64,000 bases of DNA from Planctomycetota bacterium (GCA_021810145.1 JAJZJL010000005.1:1-64000); one strand, 5' to 3'. Shown: positions 52,260 to 61,261, numbered from the stretch's first letter. Numbers and translations: made by a program. The notes: generated from the letters alone by a model not told the origin.

Positions 52260-52883
52260 TTAATTGTTTCCTCTCTGGCCATTCTGATCCCCGCCATCCC
52301 CATGATCGGCATGATTACCATGGCCACCATGGCCACCATGATCACCATGATCACCATCTTGATGATCGGCACCATCTTGTTCCTTGAGCTTCATCTTCAG
52401 TAACGTGCCATTTGGAAGTACCTTGAGCTTGTAGGTATGTTCGCCGATCTTTACGGTGGCTTTGTAATATGAATCGCCATTCTCGAAAAAGTGCTCGCCG
52501 ATGTCCGATGCCCGGCCACCGCCCATCTCCTGCTTGATAGTGGCCTGGACCTCAGGAGGTAGTTTTGCCATGCTTAAATCAGCATCACTGAGGTGCTTTC
52601 TCAGCAACGTGCCATCCATGGCAATTTTTATTTCATAAGGCTGTTTGGCAATCACGACATCCGCTTCATATGTGGCCTGATGGTCGCCGATGTTCATATC
52701 AATTTCCCCGACTTGTCCACCTTGGGCTTCACGGGTAAGTGTCTTGGCCACAGCGGCTGGCAATTGTGCCATGGTGACTTTGCTTTCCCCGCGATCCGGC
52801 GCATCAGCACGCACGGGCATCAAGCCGCCCGCGGCGAAACCCAGACCCACAACCCCGACGATAAGAAATGTTTTGCGATTCAT
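52260..52883 (-). CDS. periplasmic PepSY-like protein with His-rich tail
   Basis: A 207-residue exported protein starting MNRKTFLIVGVVGLGFAAGG, with AGGAG 7 bases upstream. After the signal peptide (to about VRADA) there are two copies of a PepSY-like unit: LPAAVAKTLTREAQGGQVGE then YEADVVIAKQPYEIKIAMDG, and LPPEVQATIKQEMGGG then YYKATVKIGEHTYKLKVLPNG. PepSY modules are small periplasmic domains often tied to metal or peptide stress. The last 25 residues alternate Gly, Asp and His (DHGDHGGHGGHG), a likely metal-binding tail encoded by a near-repetitive DNA stretch. An 11-bp-phased operator lies 60-90 bases upstream. Confidence 0.8.
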   Translation of the reverse strand: MNRKTFLIVGVVGLGFAAGGLMPVRADAPDRGESKVTMAQLPAAVAKTLTREAQGGQVGEIDMNIGDHQATYEADVVIAKQPYEIKIAMDGTLLRKHLSDADLSMAKLPPEVQATIKQEMGGGRASDIGEHFFENGDSYYKATVKIGEHTYKLKVLPNGTLLKMKLKEQDGADHQDGDHGDHGGHGGHGNHADHGDGGDQNGQRGNN

Positions 52884-52942
52884 AATCGCGCTCCTGAAAA
52901 AAGACGCACGAACTGAACCATTCAGTCCGAATATCCACAACT

Positions 52943-52970
52943 TAGCATCCTTCCATGAAAAGAATATGAA
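52943..52970 (-). promoter_or_regulatory. 11-bp-phased operator, copy 1 (PepSY-like gene)
   Basis: On the minus strand TTCAT-N6-TTCAT-N6-ATGCTA. On the plus strand ATGAA is at 52955-52959 and 52966-52970 and TAGCAT at 52943-52948. Direct repeats at 11 bases are typical of OmpR/PhoB-family response regulators. Confidence 0.55.
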
Positions 52971-53003
52971 ATCCACCGCGTGTTAATTGTCCTTACGGTT
53001 GGG

Positions 53004-53681
53004 CTACTGTGTTTTACGGAGAAACGTCGTCAATCCGTGCACCAGTCCGGCGGCCAGTCGATGTTGACCGGATCGAGAAGTGAGGTATCGCACATCATGC
53101 GGGTCGGACATGAATCCCAATTCCACCAGTACGGCCGGGCAGTTGCTTTTATCCAGTACTTCCAGGCCGCGCGTATCCATCCTGACATCGTGACAGTTAA
53201 AGCCCTTGTGAATCAGACCCTCTGCGATCAGGTGCGCGGCAATGCGTGAATCGTGCGAGGCTCCCTGGGCGTACAGCACGGTGAAGCCTTCCATGCCGCG
53301 CTGTTTGAAATAATCGCAATGTATGCTCAACAGGAGGCAATCCCCGCGCCGATTCGCGATTTGTACGCGGCGGTTGAGACTCACATATTTATCCCGGTTG
53401 CGCGTCAGGATAAACCTAATATTATCGCGCTTTAAAAGCGGAATCATGTCCTTGGCAACGGCCAGAACAATGGTCTTTTCATCGATGCCGTTGCTGCCGC
53501 GCGTGCCCGGATCAATCCCGCCGTGCCCCGGATCAATGACGACAAACCCGGTAATCTCATTTTTACCCAGTGCCCTTTGCAGCCACAGGGGAAATGCCAT
53601 CAGGCACACGGCGGTAAGCACCATAAGGGCCTTCCACCGGCTGTCGATGGGCGTCCGACCTTTCTCAGGCTGAGTTTCCAT
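53004..53681 (-). CDS. N-acetylmuramoyl-L-alanine amidase (Amidase_3)
   Basis: A 225-residue protein starting METQPEKGRTPIDSRWKALM, with AAGGA 5 bases before the ATG. One N-terminal membrane helix anchors a zinc amidase domain: VVIDPGHGGIDPGTRG (first Zn His), GIDEKTIVLAVA (Zn Glu), LLSIHCD (Zn His) and a catalytic Glu in CPAVLVELGFMSD. It cuts the amide bond between N-acetylmuramic acid and the stem peptide and acts in the periplasm, as AmiA/B/C do at cell separation. A copy of the 11-bp-phased site found near the PepSY-like genes lies about 110 bases upstream. Confidence 0.92.
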   Translation of the reverse strand: METQPEKGRTPIDSRWKALMVLTAVCLMAFPLWLQRALGKNEITGFVVIDPGHGGIDPGTRGSNGIDEKTIVLAVAKDMIPLLKRDNIRFILTRNRDKYVSLNRRVQIANRRGDCLLLSIHCDYFKQRGMEGFTVLYAQGASHDSRIAAHLIAEGLIHKGFNCHDVRMDTRGLEVLDKSNCPAVLVELGFMSDPHDVRYLTSRSGQHRLAAGLVHGLTTFLRKTQ

Positions 53682-54048
53682 GTTGTTCCTTTCATACCAT
53701 AAATTGTCAACAGGCACAGCTTTGTGATGATTTTGCGCTGGTCCATCGCGCTGCGGGAGTTCTAACGCAATTCATCCAACCCTTAAGACTGTAGCATGGA
53801 TACATGAAAGGAACGTGAAAAACAGCAAAAAGGGGGCTTTATTTTTCGTGCGCGCATCGTGGGGGGCGGCTCGCGCCGCCAGCACATGATTTGTGGAAGG
53901 TTTTGACAGAGGATGGCAATGTGAAAAAGGCGAAAAAAACGTATGCTGCCCATTTTCCCATAAGAAAATGTGGCGGTCATACACACCACCACCGGTTTAT
54001 AGAGGCGTTAGATGCTCTTCTTTTTTTATTCCTGATTCCGAAGTGGCG
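53682..54048. other. gap upstream of the amidase gene
   Basis: About 370 bases between the amidase start and the end of the dedA-like gene. It holds the second copy of the 11-bp-phased operator (53792-53819) and a small hairpin CATTTTC/GAAAATG near 53952-53971. No gene was found. Confidence 0.55.
53792..53819 (-). promoter_or_regulatory. 11-bp-phased operator, copy 2 (amidase gene)
   Basis: On the plus strand TAGCAT 53792-53797, ATGAA 53804-53808 and GTGAA 53815-53819; read on the minus strand this is TTCAC-N6-TTCAT-N6-ATGCTA, in the same phase as copies 1 and 3. Confidence 0.55.
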
Positions 54049-54741
54049 TTAGCCACGGTTCACGCGAGGTTCCCCGCCCGGTGGGGCGACGGGACCTTGA
54101 TCTCGCCGTCGCCAGGAATGTAACGCATCGATTAACATCGGCACGACTGAGACCAACGCGATACCTAATACGACCAAAGCAAAATTATGGGTAACAAACG
54201 GAAGACGGCCGAAGAAAAATCCAATGCACACAACAAGAACCGTCCACGCCAGGCTGCCGAAGATGTTGTAAAACATGAACCTCATATAGGGCATCGTCCC
54301 AATGCCCGCGACAAAGGGTGCAACGGTGCGCACTACCGGTACAAACCTCGCCAGAACGATGGTCTTGCCACCGAATTTTTGGAAATATTGATGGGTTCGA
54401 TCCAGATGCTTTTTTCTCAGGAACTTGAAACGGCCGGTAAATGCCCGCGGCCCGATGGTCCGTCCCAACTGATAATTCACCATGTTTCCCAATACCGCAG
54501 CGACGGACATAAGCCCCCATGCTAAAGATAAGCTCACATGTGAATTCGCTCCTGCGGCAATCGCTCCGACGGCGAACAGCAGTGTGTCTCCGGGTAGAAA
54601 TGGCGTAACGACCAGCCCCGTCTCGCAGAAGATAATCAGAAACATTATTGTGTACGCCCAGACTCCATGAAACTGAAGCATCGTGTTAAGATGCCGATTC
54701 AGGTGTAGAATGAGGCCTAGCGCTTCATGAATCAACGCCAT
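54049..54741 (-). CDS. DedA-family inner-membrane protein
   Basis: A 230-residue membrane protein starting MALIHEALGLILHLNRHL, with GGAG about 8 bases upstream. Family landmarks are IIFCETGLVVTPFLPGDTLL (the E and PGD motif), GNMVNYQLGRTIG, FGGKTIVLARFVPVVRTVAP (the R and P motif) and FVAGIGTMPYMRF. DedA proteins act as lipid scramblases/flippases for undecaprenyl phosphate or phospholipids and are needed for envelope integrity and resistance to cationic peptides. It neighbours a PAP2 phosphatase on the same strand, a natural partner in undecaprenyl-phosphate recycling. Confidence 0.92.
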   Translation of the reverse strand: MALIHEALGLILHLNRHLNTMLQFHGVWAYTIMFLIIFCETGLVVTPFLPGDTLLFAVGAIAAGANSHVSLSLAWGLMSVAAVLGNMVNYQLGRTIGPRAFTGRFKFLRKKHLDRTHQYFQKFGGKTIVLARFVPVVRTVAPFVAGIGTMPYMRFMFYNIFGSLAWTVLVVCIGFFFGRLPFVTHNFALVVLGIALVSVVPMLIDALHSWRRRDQGPVAPPGGEPRVNRG

Positions 54742-54791
54742 CGTAAATTGCTCCGTACCGAAGAATTATCTGAATGGACAGGAAACGGCGA

Positions 54792-55493
54792 TCAGGCCAT
54801 GATCCACCGCCTCCAAGGCGGCGGCAGCGCCGCGATCAAACGCCCCGGCCAGTTAAACCACAGGACGCTGCGTACGACCAGCACCGCCATAATTGCTCCG
54901 GCGGTCACATCCGCCGGGTAATGGGCGTGCCGAATCACACGTTGGAAAGCGGTATCGATGGCCAGAAAATAGAAAAGCGCTCTGCCGTTGGGATAGAACC
55001 ACGATAGCCCCGCCGCCAAGGCAAAGGCTCCGCTGGCATGGGCACTGGGGAACGATTGGTAGGTGGCACCTCGCAGAAACCCATAGGCGGGTCCAAAGAA
55101 TCCGTAAACGCCCTTTTGCAGCAGCCATGGACGGGCACGACCACAAAGCCCCTTGGTCAAATAGCAAATCGCAACGGCGCACAAACAGCCTGCCGCCAGA
55201 GCGATAGCCTTGCGTTTTCCGTGCCTGTCCAGTAGTGCCACGGCAATAATAACCAGCACCGAACACGTCCATTGGCCCCACTGCATCAGCATGGTCATTT
55301 CAAGATTGATGTCCGATTTGAATATGATCGGATGGCGGTAAGCCAAAAGCGCCACCGACTTATCAAAAACGAAGGCCAGTGCCAAGAGAACAATGCAAAC
55401 CAGCAACTTGCTCCATCGGGGCCATGCGGAATCGAAGTGGACGGGGGGCTGACACAAGGGGATGTTACGGTCTTTCGACTCGGAATCGAACAT
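54792..55493 (-). CDS. PAP2-family lipid phosphatase
   Basis: A 233-residue membrane protein with GGAGG about 9 bases before the ATG. The three PAP2 motifs are present: KGLCGRARPW, PSAHASGA (PSxH) and RVIRHAHYPADVTAG (the SRxxxxxHxxxD motif with the catalytic His). About six membrane helices are visible. Members dephosphorylate undecaprenyl pyrophosphate, phosphatidylglycerol phosphate or lipid A on the outer face of the inner membrane. It lies 50 bases upstream of the dedA-like gene on the same strand, so the two are probably co-transcribed. The exact substrate cannot be told from the sequence. Confidence 0.9.
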   Translation of the reverse strand: MFDSESKDRNIPLCQPPVHFDSAWPRWSKLLVCIVLLALAFVFDKSVALLAYRHPIIFKSDINLEMTMLMQWGQWTCSVLVIIAVALLDRHGKRKAIALAAGCLCAVAICYLTKGLCGRARPWLLQKGVYGFFGPAYGFLRGATYQSFPSAHASGAFALAAGLSWFYPNGRALFYFLAIDTAFQRVIRHAHYPADVTAGAIMAVLVVRSVLWFNWPGRLIAALPPPWRRWIMA

Positions 55494-55798
55494 TTATGCG
55501 TACCTCCAATTAATAGTAATTAATTCTGGTGAAAGAGGAAGTAAATCGACGAATCACAAAGTCGTATCTGCGCCGCCATAGCGTAACACTCCCTTCCAAA
55601 GCCGACCTCGATTGCGCCGCCGCGCCTCCACGGCCAGGGCCGCGAACATCGGGCCGTACCCGGTCGCATACGGGGTCCGCCTGTTCCGGTGTAACACTCG
55701 TTTTCACCAGAGCGAATTCAAAAATTGTGCGGTGTGATGGTTGGCAAAATGCAGCCGGATGGCAGACGCGATTCGGGAAATCGTTTGTGCCGGATGGT
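55494..55798. other. intergenic region, nothing recognised
   Basis: About 300 bases between the PAP2 gene and the decayed PepSY-like gene. A 176-codon frame on the plus strand crosses this gap and the next gene but is antisense to it and has no ribosome site. Confidence 0.45.
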
Positions 55799-56353
55799 TT
55801 ACAGGCCTCGAATATGCGTAGTCGAACTTTCGGCGGCGTCCCCCTGCGCATTGGCGGACTTGGATGCTGCGCCACCGCACGCCATATACACAACGCATAT
55901 AAAAATCGACAAAGCAATCAGGCTCATCCACCGTACCACGGTATTGACTTCAAGAAATCGATTCCCAACAATTCCCGATGCTCTGCTGGCGTCCATCCCA
56001 TGCTGAATTGTGGCCCCAAAGCGTGCAGGAATCTGAGCTGCCATCATGTCTGTGGTTAGGCGCGGCGTTGCCAACGGCGCGGAATCGGCCGGCCCCTTAC
56101 CGCAGAATTTTTGCGTGCTGACAACCCTGTTGATTTTGTACGATACGTTCTGAGTGCCGGTGGAAAACGCCATCGGGCCAGGCTTCCCGCTTTCCGTTCC
56201 CCTGGCCGGTGCTTCGGGCGTAGCTGCCGGCATTTGTGCCGCGGCGACCCTGCTTTTGGCGTATAGCGTGGAATCAGCCCGTGCGGGTGCCGAACTGTTG
56301 ATGATCAGACCTGATCCAATAAACCCAATGACGAGAAATATTTTGTAACGCAT
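55799..56353 (-). CDS. diverged relative of the PepSY-like protein, C-terminal TM
   Basis: A 184-residue exported protein starting MRYKIFLVIGFIGSGLIINS, with GGGAG 8 bases upstream. It looks like a decayed paralogue of the PepSY-like protein at 52260: the start of the mature part (SRVAAAQMPAAT vs SKVTMAQLPAAV) and a middle stretch (AAQIPARFGATIQHGM, SRASGIVGNRFLEVN vs AKLPPEVQATIKQEM, GRASDIGEHFFENGD) align. The PepSY beta strands after each are missing or altered, and the protein ends with a membrane helix (SLIALSIFICVVYMA). The 5' leader also resembles that of the other gene. It may be non-functional or have a new anchored role. Confidence 0.6.
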   Translation of the reverse strand: MRYKIFLVIGFIGSGLIINSSAPARADSTLYAKSRVAAAQMPAATPEAPARGTESGKPGPMAFSTGTQNVSYKINRVVSTQKFCGKGPADSAPLATPRLTTDMMAAQIPARFGATIQHGMDASRASGIVGNRFLEVNTVVRWMSLIALSIFICVVYMACGGAASKSANAQGDAAESSTTHIRGL

Positions 56354-56414
56354 GGCAGCGCTCCCGGAGAAAGACGCTCTCGGACTCAACAGATCGGTCC
56401 GTATGGATAAAAAT

Positions 56415-56442
56415 TAACATCCCTACATTAAAGGAAGATGAA
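56415..56442 (-). promoter_or_regulatory. 11-bp-phased operator, copy 3 (decayed PepSY gene/RND)
   Basis: On the plus strand TAACAT 56415-56420, ATTAA 56427-56431 and ATGAA 56438-56442; on the minus strand TTCAT-N6-TTAAT-N6-ATGTTA. It lies 62 bases upstream of the gene at 56353 and about 100 bases before the divergent RND operon. Confidence 0.55.
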
Positions 56443-56542
56443 AAGTGCACGGGAATGATTTTTGATATAATGGAGTTTCTGCAACGACAGCCGTTGATCT
56501 GCGTTGTACATCTGGATTTTGCGCTATGTGGAGTAGCTGATA

Positions 56543-57709
56543 TTGTCTTCGAGATTGTATTCGCTGGTGGCCTTTGGCGTGATGTCCTTGGGGCTGATGG
56601 GAATTTCCGGCTGTTCGCGTCCCGCGGCGGGACAGGCCACAAGAGCCAAGACTCTTAATGCCCCAGTTCCGGTGCATATCGCATCGGCGGACGTGGCAAC
56701 GGTGCCGGTGGAAATTTCCAATATTGCCACGGTGCAGGCCTATCGCACGGTGACGGTGCAATCGCAAGTCAACGGGCAGATTATCGCCGCGGCGGTACAA
56801 CCGGGAGAAGAAGTTAAAACCGGGCAGGTTCTGTTCCGCATTGATCCGCGCCTGTATCAGGCGGCGTTGTTACAGGCTCGGGCGACCTTGGCCAAGGATC
56901 AGGCGACAGCGGAAAATGATCTGGTTTCAGAGCGGCAGGAAGCCAGATTGGTGAAAATGAAGGCCGCTTCACCCACCGAATATCTTCTGGCCAAATACAC
57001 CTATCAGGCCGCGGCCGCGCAGGTGGATGCGGACAAAGCCGCCGTGCAAACCGCGGAGGTGAATTTGAACTACTGCACCATTTGCTCACCCATGAACGGA
57101 CGTGTGGGCAATTTGCTGGCCTATCCTGGAACCAACGTCAGTGCCACAAGTACCAACTTAATTGTGATCAATGAACTCCGGCCCATTTACGTTGCCATCG
57201 CTTTGCCGCAACGGTATCTGGTGGAGGTGAAATCAGCGTGGAAATTGGATCCGAAACTGCCGATGACGGCCACAATATCCGATCCGAGCGGTACGGTTGT
57301 GGCAGGGCATCTAAGCTTTATTGATAATCAGGTCAGTGCCACCACCGGCACGGTAACGCTCATGGGCTCTTTTAACAACAGCAACGAGATTCTTTGGCCG
57401 GGAGAACTGGTGAATGCCACATTAAAAGTCGGAGAATTAAAAAACGCGGTGGTCGTGCCGGCCAATGCGGTTGAGGTCGGTCAGGATGGGCATTATGTGT
57501 ATGAAGTGCTTGCCGGAAATACCGTCAAGATGGTGCCGGTAACGGCGGGTATCAGTTGGCAGGGCAACACAGTCATTTCCAAAGGACTCAAAAAGGGGGA
57601 TGTGGTGGTGACGGATGGGCAGGTGCGGCTGGAGCCGGGAAGCCATATCGAGGTGGTACAACACGGATTAGTGGCACCGGCGGCAACTTCGGTGGCAACG
57701 AAGAACTGA
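56543..57709 (+). CDS. RND efflux periplasmic adaptor lipoprotein (MFP)
   Basis: A 388-residue membrane-fusion protein. The TTG start at 56543 (GGAG 9 bases upstream) is preferred because it supplies the charged start and signal helix; the lipobox GISGC follows at about residue 24. The domains are a lipoyl half-motif (TVTVQSQVNGQIIAAAVQPG), a coiled-coil hairpin (about 105-170), the second lipoyl half (CTICSPMNGRVGNLLAYPG) and beta-barrel and membrane-proximal domains. It bridges an RND pump to an outer-membrane channel and is most like MdtA/AcrA. It lies 66 bases before the pump gene. No TolC gene follows. Confidence 0.92.
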   Translation: MSSRLYSLVAFGVMSLGLMGISGCSRPAAGQATRAKTLNAPVPVHIASADVATVPVEISNIATVQAYRTVTVQSQVNGQIIAAAVQPGEEVKTGQVLFRIDPRLYQAALLQARATLAKDQATAENDLVSERQEARLVKMKAASPTEYLLAKYTYQAAAAQVDADKAAVQTAEVNLNYCTICSPMNGRVGNLLAYPGTNVSATSTNLIVINELRPIYVAIALPQRYLVEVKSAWKLDPKLPMTATISDPSGTVVAGHLSFIDNQVSATTGTVTLMGSFNNSNEILWPGELVNATLKVGELKNAVVVPANAVEVGQDGHYVYEVLAGNTVKMVPVTAGISWQGNTVISKGLKKGDVVVTDGQVRLEPGSHIEVVQHGLVAPAATSVATKN

Positions 57710-57775
57710 AACGGAAGCGGCCCGCAGTCGCGCTGATACACGCTGGCCGCGAGATAAACAATGGAATAAAAAGTC

Positions 57776-60700
57776 ATGAATATTTCGGAGCTTTTCATTC
57801 GCCGCCCCATCGCCACCGTGCTATTGACCGCGGCCGTGGTTATCTTCGGCGTCATGGCCTATTTCAAGCTTCCGGTAAGCGATTTGCCGGAGGTAGACTA
57901 CCCGACAATCTCCGTGGGGGCCTCATTGCCGGGTGCGAATCCATATACCATGGCGTCCGCGGTTGCCACGCCGCTGGAGGATCAGTTCACCGCCATAGAA
58001 GGCTTGAAATCCATGACATCCACCAGCTCGCAGGGTTCCACGAGCATTACTTTGCAGTTTGATTTGAGCCGCAATATCAATTCCGCCGCACAGGATGTGC
58101 AGGCCGCCATAACCGCCGCACAAGGCGCATTACCGCACAATATGCCCAGTCCCCCGACGTACCGAAAAGTGAATCCCGCGGCGCAACCGGTGTTGTATAT
58201 CGGGTTGAGTTCCAGCACCTTGCCGCTGTATCAGGTGGATAATTACGCGGAAAACCTGCTGGGGAATTCCATTTCTGAATTAAGTGGCGTGGCTCAGGTC
58301 AATATTTTTGGAGCACAGACCTATGCCGTGCGAATTCAGGTGAATCCCAAAAAACTTGCCGCGCGAAACATCGGCATTGATAATCTGGCGCAAAGCATTG
58401 CGCAGGCCAATGTGAACATGCCCACAGGTTCTCTGTGGGGCGATCATGCCTCTTATCAGATTTATTCCAATGGGCAACTTACGGATGCGGCCCAATACCG
58501 GCATTTAATTATTGCTTATCGCAACGGCTCGCCGATCCGTCTGAATGAAGTTGGCAACGCCATCAACAGTGTTGTCAATGACCGTGTGGCGGCGTGGGAA
58601 ATCGTGGATGGTGTATCAAGCCGGGCCATTGTGCTGGCCATTCAAAAACAGCCGGGCGCCAATACCATCAAAGTGGTGGACGAAATCCGCGCTTTGCTGC
58701 CCAAACTGCAGGCCAGTGTTCCGCCGGCGGTCCATGCGCGAATACTTTTTGACGCGTCACAGCAGATCCGCGCCGGCGTCAATGATGTGAAGCTCACACT
58801 TCTGGCGGCAATGGTGCTGGTGGTGCTGGTGATCTTTGCCTTTCTCCGCACATTACGCGCCACGCTGATTCCCAGTATCGCCATGCCGCTGGCGATCATC
58901 GGTACCTTCGCCGTGATGTATGAACTGAACTTTACAATCGACTATTTTTCCCTTCTGGCCTTGACGCTTGCGGTGGGTTTTATCGTCGATGATGCGGTTG
59001 TGATGCTGGAAAATTCATACCGGCATATCGAACTGGGCGAGCCCCCGATGCAGGCTACGCTCAACGCTTCCAGGGAAATCGGATTTACGATTATTTCCAT
59101 GACTATTTCTCTTGTGGCGGTATTTATTCCGATTCTGTTTCTTTCCGGCATTATTGGCCGGCTGCTCAATGAATTTGCCCTGACCATTGCGGCTGCCATT
59201 TTAATATCCGGCTTTATTTCCCTTACGCTTACGCCCGTGTTGTGCAGCCGCTTTTTGAAGCCGCCCCGGGAAAAGCATAATTTTCTGTATCGGTTTATGG
59301 AGCATATTTTTTCCGGGTCCCTTTGGTTTTATCAAAAGACGCTCCGGCTGGTGCTCAAGGCTCGCCTGATTGTTCTGCTGCTGTCGCTGGGAACGCTGGT
59401 TCTGACGATTTATCTGCTGATTCATATTCCGGAGGGTTTTATTCCCGCCGGCAATACCGGGCGTGTGCTGGTAAGTACCCAGGGAGCGCAAAGTATTTCA
59501 TTCAAGTCCATGGAACGGCATCAATTGGCGGCGGCAAAAATTGTGGCGGCTGATCCCAACGTGCATCTGGTGATGAATGTTGTGGGAGCCGGGCCGATTG
59601 CCGGCATCAATAATGGTCACATGTTTTTGCACCTCAAGCCACGCAATGAGCGTAAACTGACAACGGATCAGGTTATCCAGGAACTTGCGCCAAAACTTGC
59701 CCGAATTGTGGGCCTGCGCGTGTTTTTCTTTAATCCGCCGCCGATCAATGTCAGCGGCAATTTCACCAAGTCGGAGTACCAATTTTCACTGCAATGTCCC
59801 AGCACGGTGGATTTGTTTAAATATGCCCCCATGCTTGAAAGAAAAATGGAAACGCTGCCGGGGTTGCAGGGCGTTAACAGCGATTTACAGATTGCCAGCA
59901 ACCAACTCAACGTGGTGGTGGATCGCAGCAAGGCCCAGGCGCTGGGGGTCAGCGCCGCGGCGGTAGAACAGGCGCTGGGTTATGCGTACGGTTCAGAACA
60001 GATTTCCACCATTTACGATACCCAGGCCCAATATGAAGTCATACTCGAACTGCAGAGCAAATTTCAGAATTCGCCGCGGGATTTGCATTTGCTCTACGTG
60101 GCCTCAAGTAATGGGGGGCTGGTTCCATTAAGTGCCGTGGCACATCTGACGCAGAGCCTCGGGCCGTTATCCATTAATCAGACCGGGCAGCTTCCGTCGG
60201 TGACCATTTCATTTAATGTCGCGCCGGGATTTTCGCTGAGCAAAGCGGTGGCCGAAATTCAGGTGGCGGCCAGGCAGGTATTGCCCGCGAACATCATCAC
60301 GAATTTTCAGGGCGCTGCGCAGATATTTCAGTCAGCGGTAATCAATATGGGCGTGCTGCTGCTGGTGGCGGTGGTGGTGATCTATATTGTTCTGGGCGTA
60401 TTGTATGAAAGTTTTATTCATCCGATTACGATCCTCACGGCGTTGCCTTTTGCGGGATTGGGGGCGTTGCTCACGCTGATGCTTTTTGGTGATATTCTGG
60501 ACCTGTATGCATTTGTCGGCGTCATCATGCTGATTGGACTGGTCAAAAAGAACGGCATCATGATGGTGGATTTTGCCATTGATGCCCGCCGGACCAGGGG
60601 GCTGGACGCCATGGAATCCATTATTCAAGCATGCAGTATCCGATTTCGCCCGATTATGATGACCACCATGGCGGCGCTGCTGGGGACCTTGCCCATCGTG

Positions 60701-60937
60701 CTGGGGTCCGGAGCCGGTTCCGGAACACGTCGGCCCCTAGGCCTCGCGGTAGTGGGGGGGCTGTTGTTTTCGCAACTTCTGACATTGTATGTTACACCGG
60801 TTTTCTATGTTTATCTTGATAAAATCGAACAGATATTCAGTGGCGGCAAAGGGGGCAAGCAGGACGGAAAATCCAATGGCCAGCCCCATGCGACGGCTGC
60901 GGTGCCGGTTCTGACCAGCGCTTCGATGGACCTGTAA
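57776..60937 (+). CDS. RND multidrug efflux pump (HAE1/AcrB family)
   Basis: A 1053-residue inner-membrane transporter of standard length, starting MNISELFIRRPIATVLLTAA. It has 12 predicted helices and two large periplasmic loops. The proton-relay motif is GFIVDDAVVMLENSYRHIE near residues 398-416 (two adjacent Asp), and the essential Lys lies in the second half (LIGLVKKNGIMMVDFAIDAR). The family is MdtB/MdtC/AcrB-like rather than metal-specific CusA/CzcA. It exports amphipathic compounds by proton exchange with the adaptor encoded just upstream. The last gene on this strand before a 320-base gap. Confidence 0.94.
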   Translation: MNISELFIRRPIATVLLTAAVVIFGVMAYFKLPVSDLPEVDYPTISVGASLPGANPYTMASAVATPLEDQFTAIEGLKSMTSTSSQGSTSITLQFDLSRNINSAAQDVQAAITAAQGALPHNMPSPPTYRKVNPAAQPVLYIGLSSSTLPLYQVDNYAENLLGNSISELSGVAQVNIFGAQTYAVRIQVNPKKLAARNIGIDNLAQSIAQANVNMPTGSLWGDHASYQIYSNGQLTDAAQYRHLIIAYRNGSPIRLNEVGNAINSVVNDRVAAWEIVDGVSSRAIVLAIQKQPGANTIKVVDEIRALLPKLQASVPPAVHARILFDASQQIRAGVNDVKLTLLAAMVLVVLVIFAFLRTLRATLIPSIAMPLAIIGTFAVMYELNFTIDYFSLLALTLAVGFIVDDAVVMLENSYRHIELGEPPMQATLNASREIGFTIISMTISLVAVFIPILFLSGIIGRLLNEFALTIAAAILISGFISLTLTPVLCSRFLKPPREKHNFLYRFMEHIFSGSLWFYQKTLRLVLKARLIVLLLSLGTLVLTIYLLIHIPEGFIPAGNTGRVLVSTQGAQSISFKSMERHQLAAAKIVAADPNVHLVMNVVGAGPIAGINNGHMFLHLKPRNERKLTTDQVIQELAPKLARIVGLRVFFFNPPPINVSGNFTKSEYQFSLQCPSTVDLFKYAPMLERKMETLPGLQGVNSDLQIASNQLNVVVDRSKAQALGVSAAAVEQALGYAYGSEQISTIYDTQAQYEVILELQSKFQNSPRDLHLLYVASSNGGLVPLSAVAHLTQSLGPLSINQTGQLPSVTISFNVAPGFSLSKAVAEIQVAARQVLPANIITNFQGAAQIFQSAVINMGVLLLVAVVVIYIVLGVLYESFIHPITILTALPFAGLGALLTLMLFGDILDLYAFVGVIMLIGLVKKNGIMMVDFAIDARRTRGLDAMESIIQACSIRFRPIMMTTMAALLGTLPIVLGSGAGSGTRRPLGLAVVGGLLFSQLLTLYVTPVFYVYLDKIEQIFSGGKGGKQDGKSNGQPHATAAVPVLTSASMDL

Positions 60938-61261
60938 GCCCGGCAACGGCTGGGGCCCTGAAAAGATATTTTTTATGGGCATTTTTCCTCAAGCCCTATA
61001 AACGGTTTGCCGATAACGACAGAATTGCGGCGTTATGTTTGTATTAGCGTCACCGATTGTGGTTGATGCGCGCTGCTGTTGAGAAATTTTTAGTTTTTCG
61101 ATTTTTTTTGTAGAATTGTGAGAACTCGTCGGGTGATGTTGGCGTATAAAAGCTGCTCGACTTGGTGGAATGAAGTAAAATAAGTCGCATAATCGCGTCA
61201 CTGCATGAGCGGCTCATTGGCTGGAAGTGGAACTTTCGGCGGTTCGAACGGAGCAGTACCC
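60938..61261. other. gap after the RND operon
   Basis: About 320 bases. An in-frame ATG at 61205 extends the next gene upstream but has no ribosome site. T-rich patches occur near 60970 and 61100, without a good hairpin. No terminator or promoter could be assigned. Confidence 0.45.

Noticed and set aside
53731-53739. Another TTTTGCGCT word like the XylR-type half-site
   Set aside because: No second half-site lies 21 bases away and there is no suitable promoter, so it is taken as chance.
55511-55545. A fourth copy of the 11-bp-phased operator upstream of the PAP2 gene
   Set aside because: GTGAA and GTAAA words are present, but their step is 12 bases and the third element is missing.
55529-56059. 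A 176-codon plus-strand open frame
   Set aside because: It runs antisense to the decayed PepSY-like gene, which has a signal peptide and a ribosome site; the translation has no family character.
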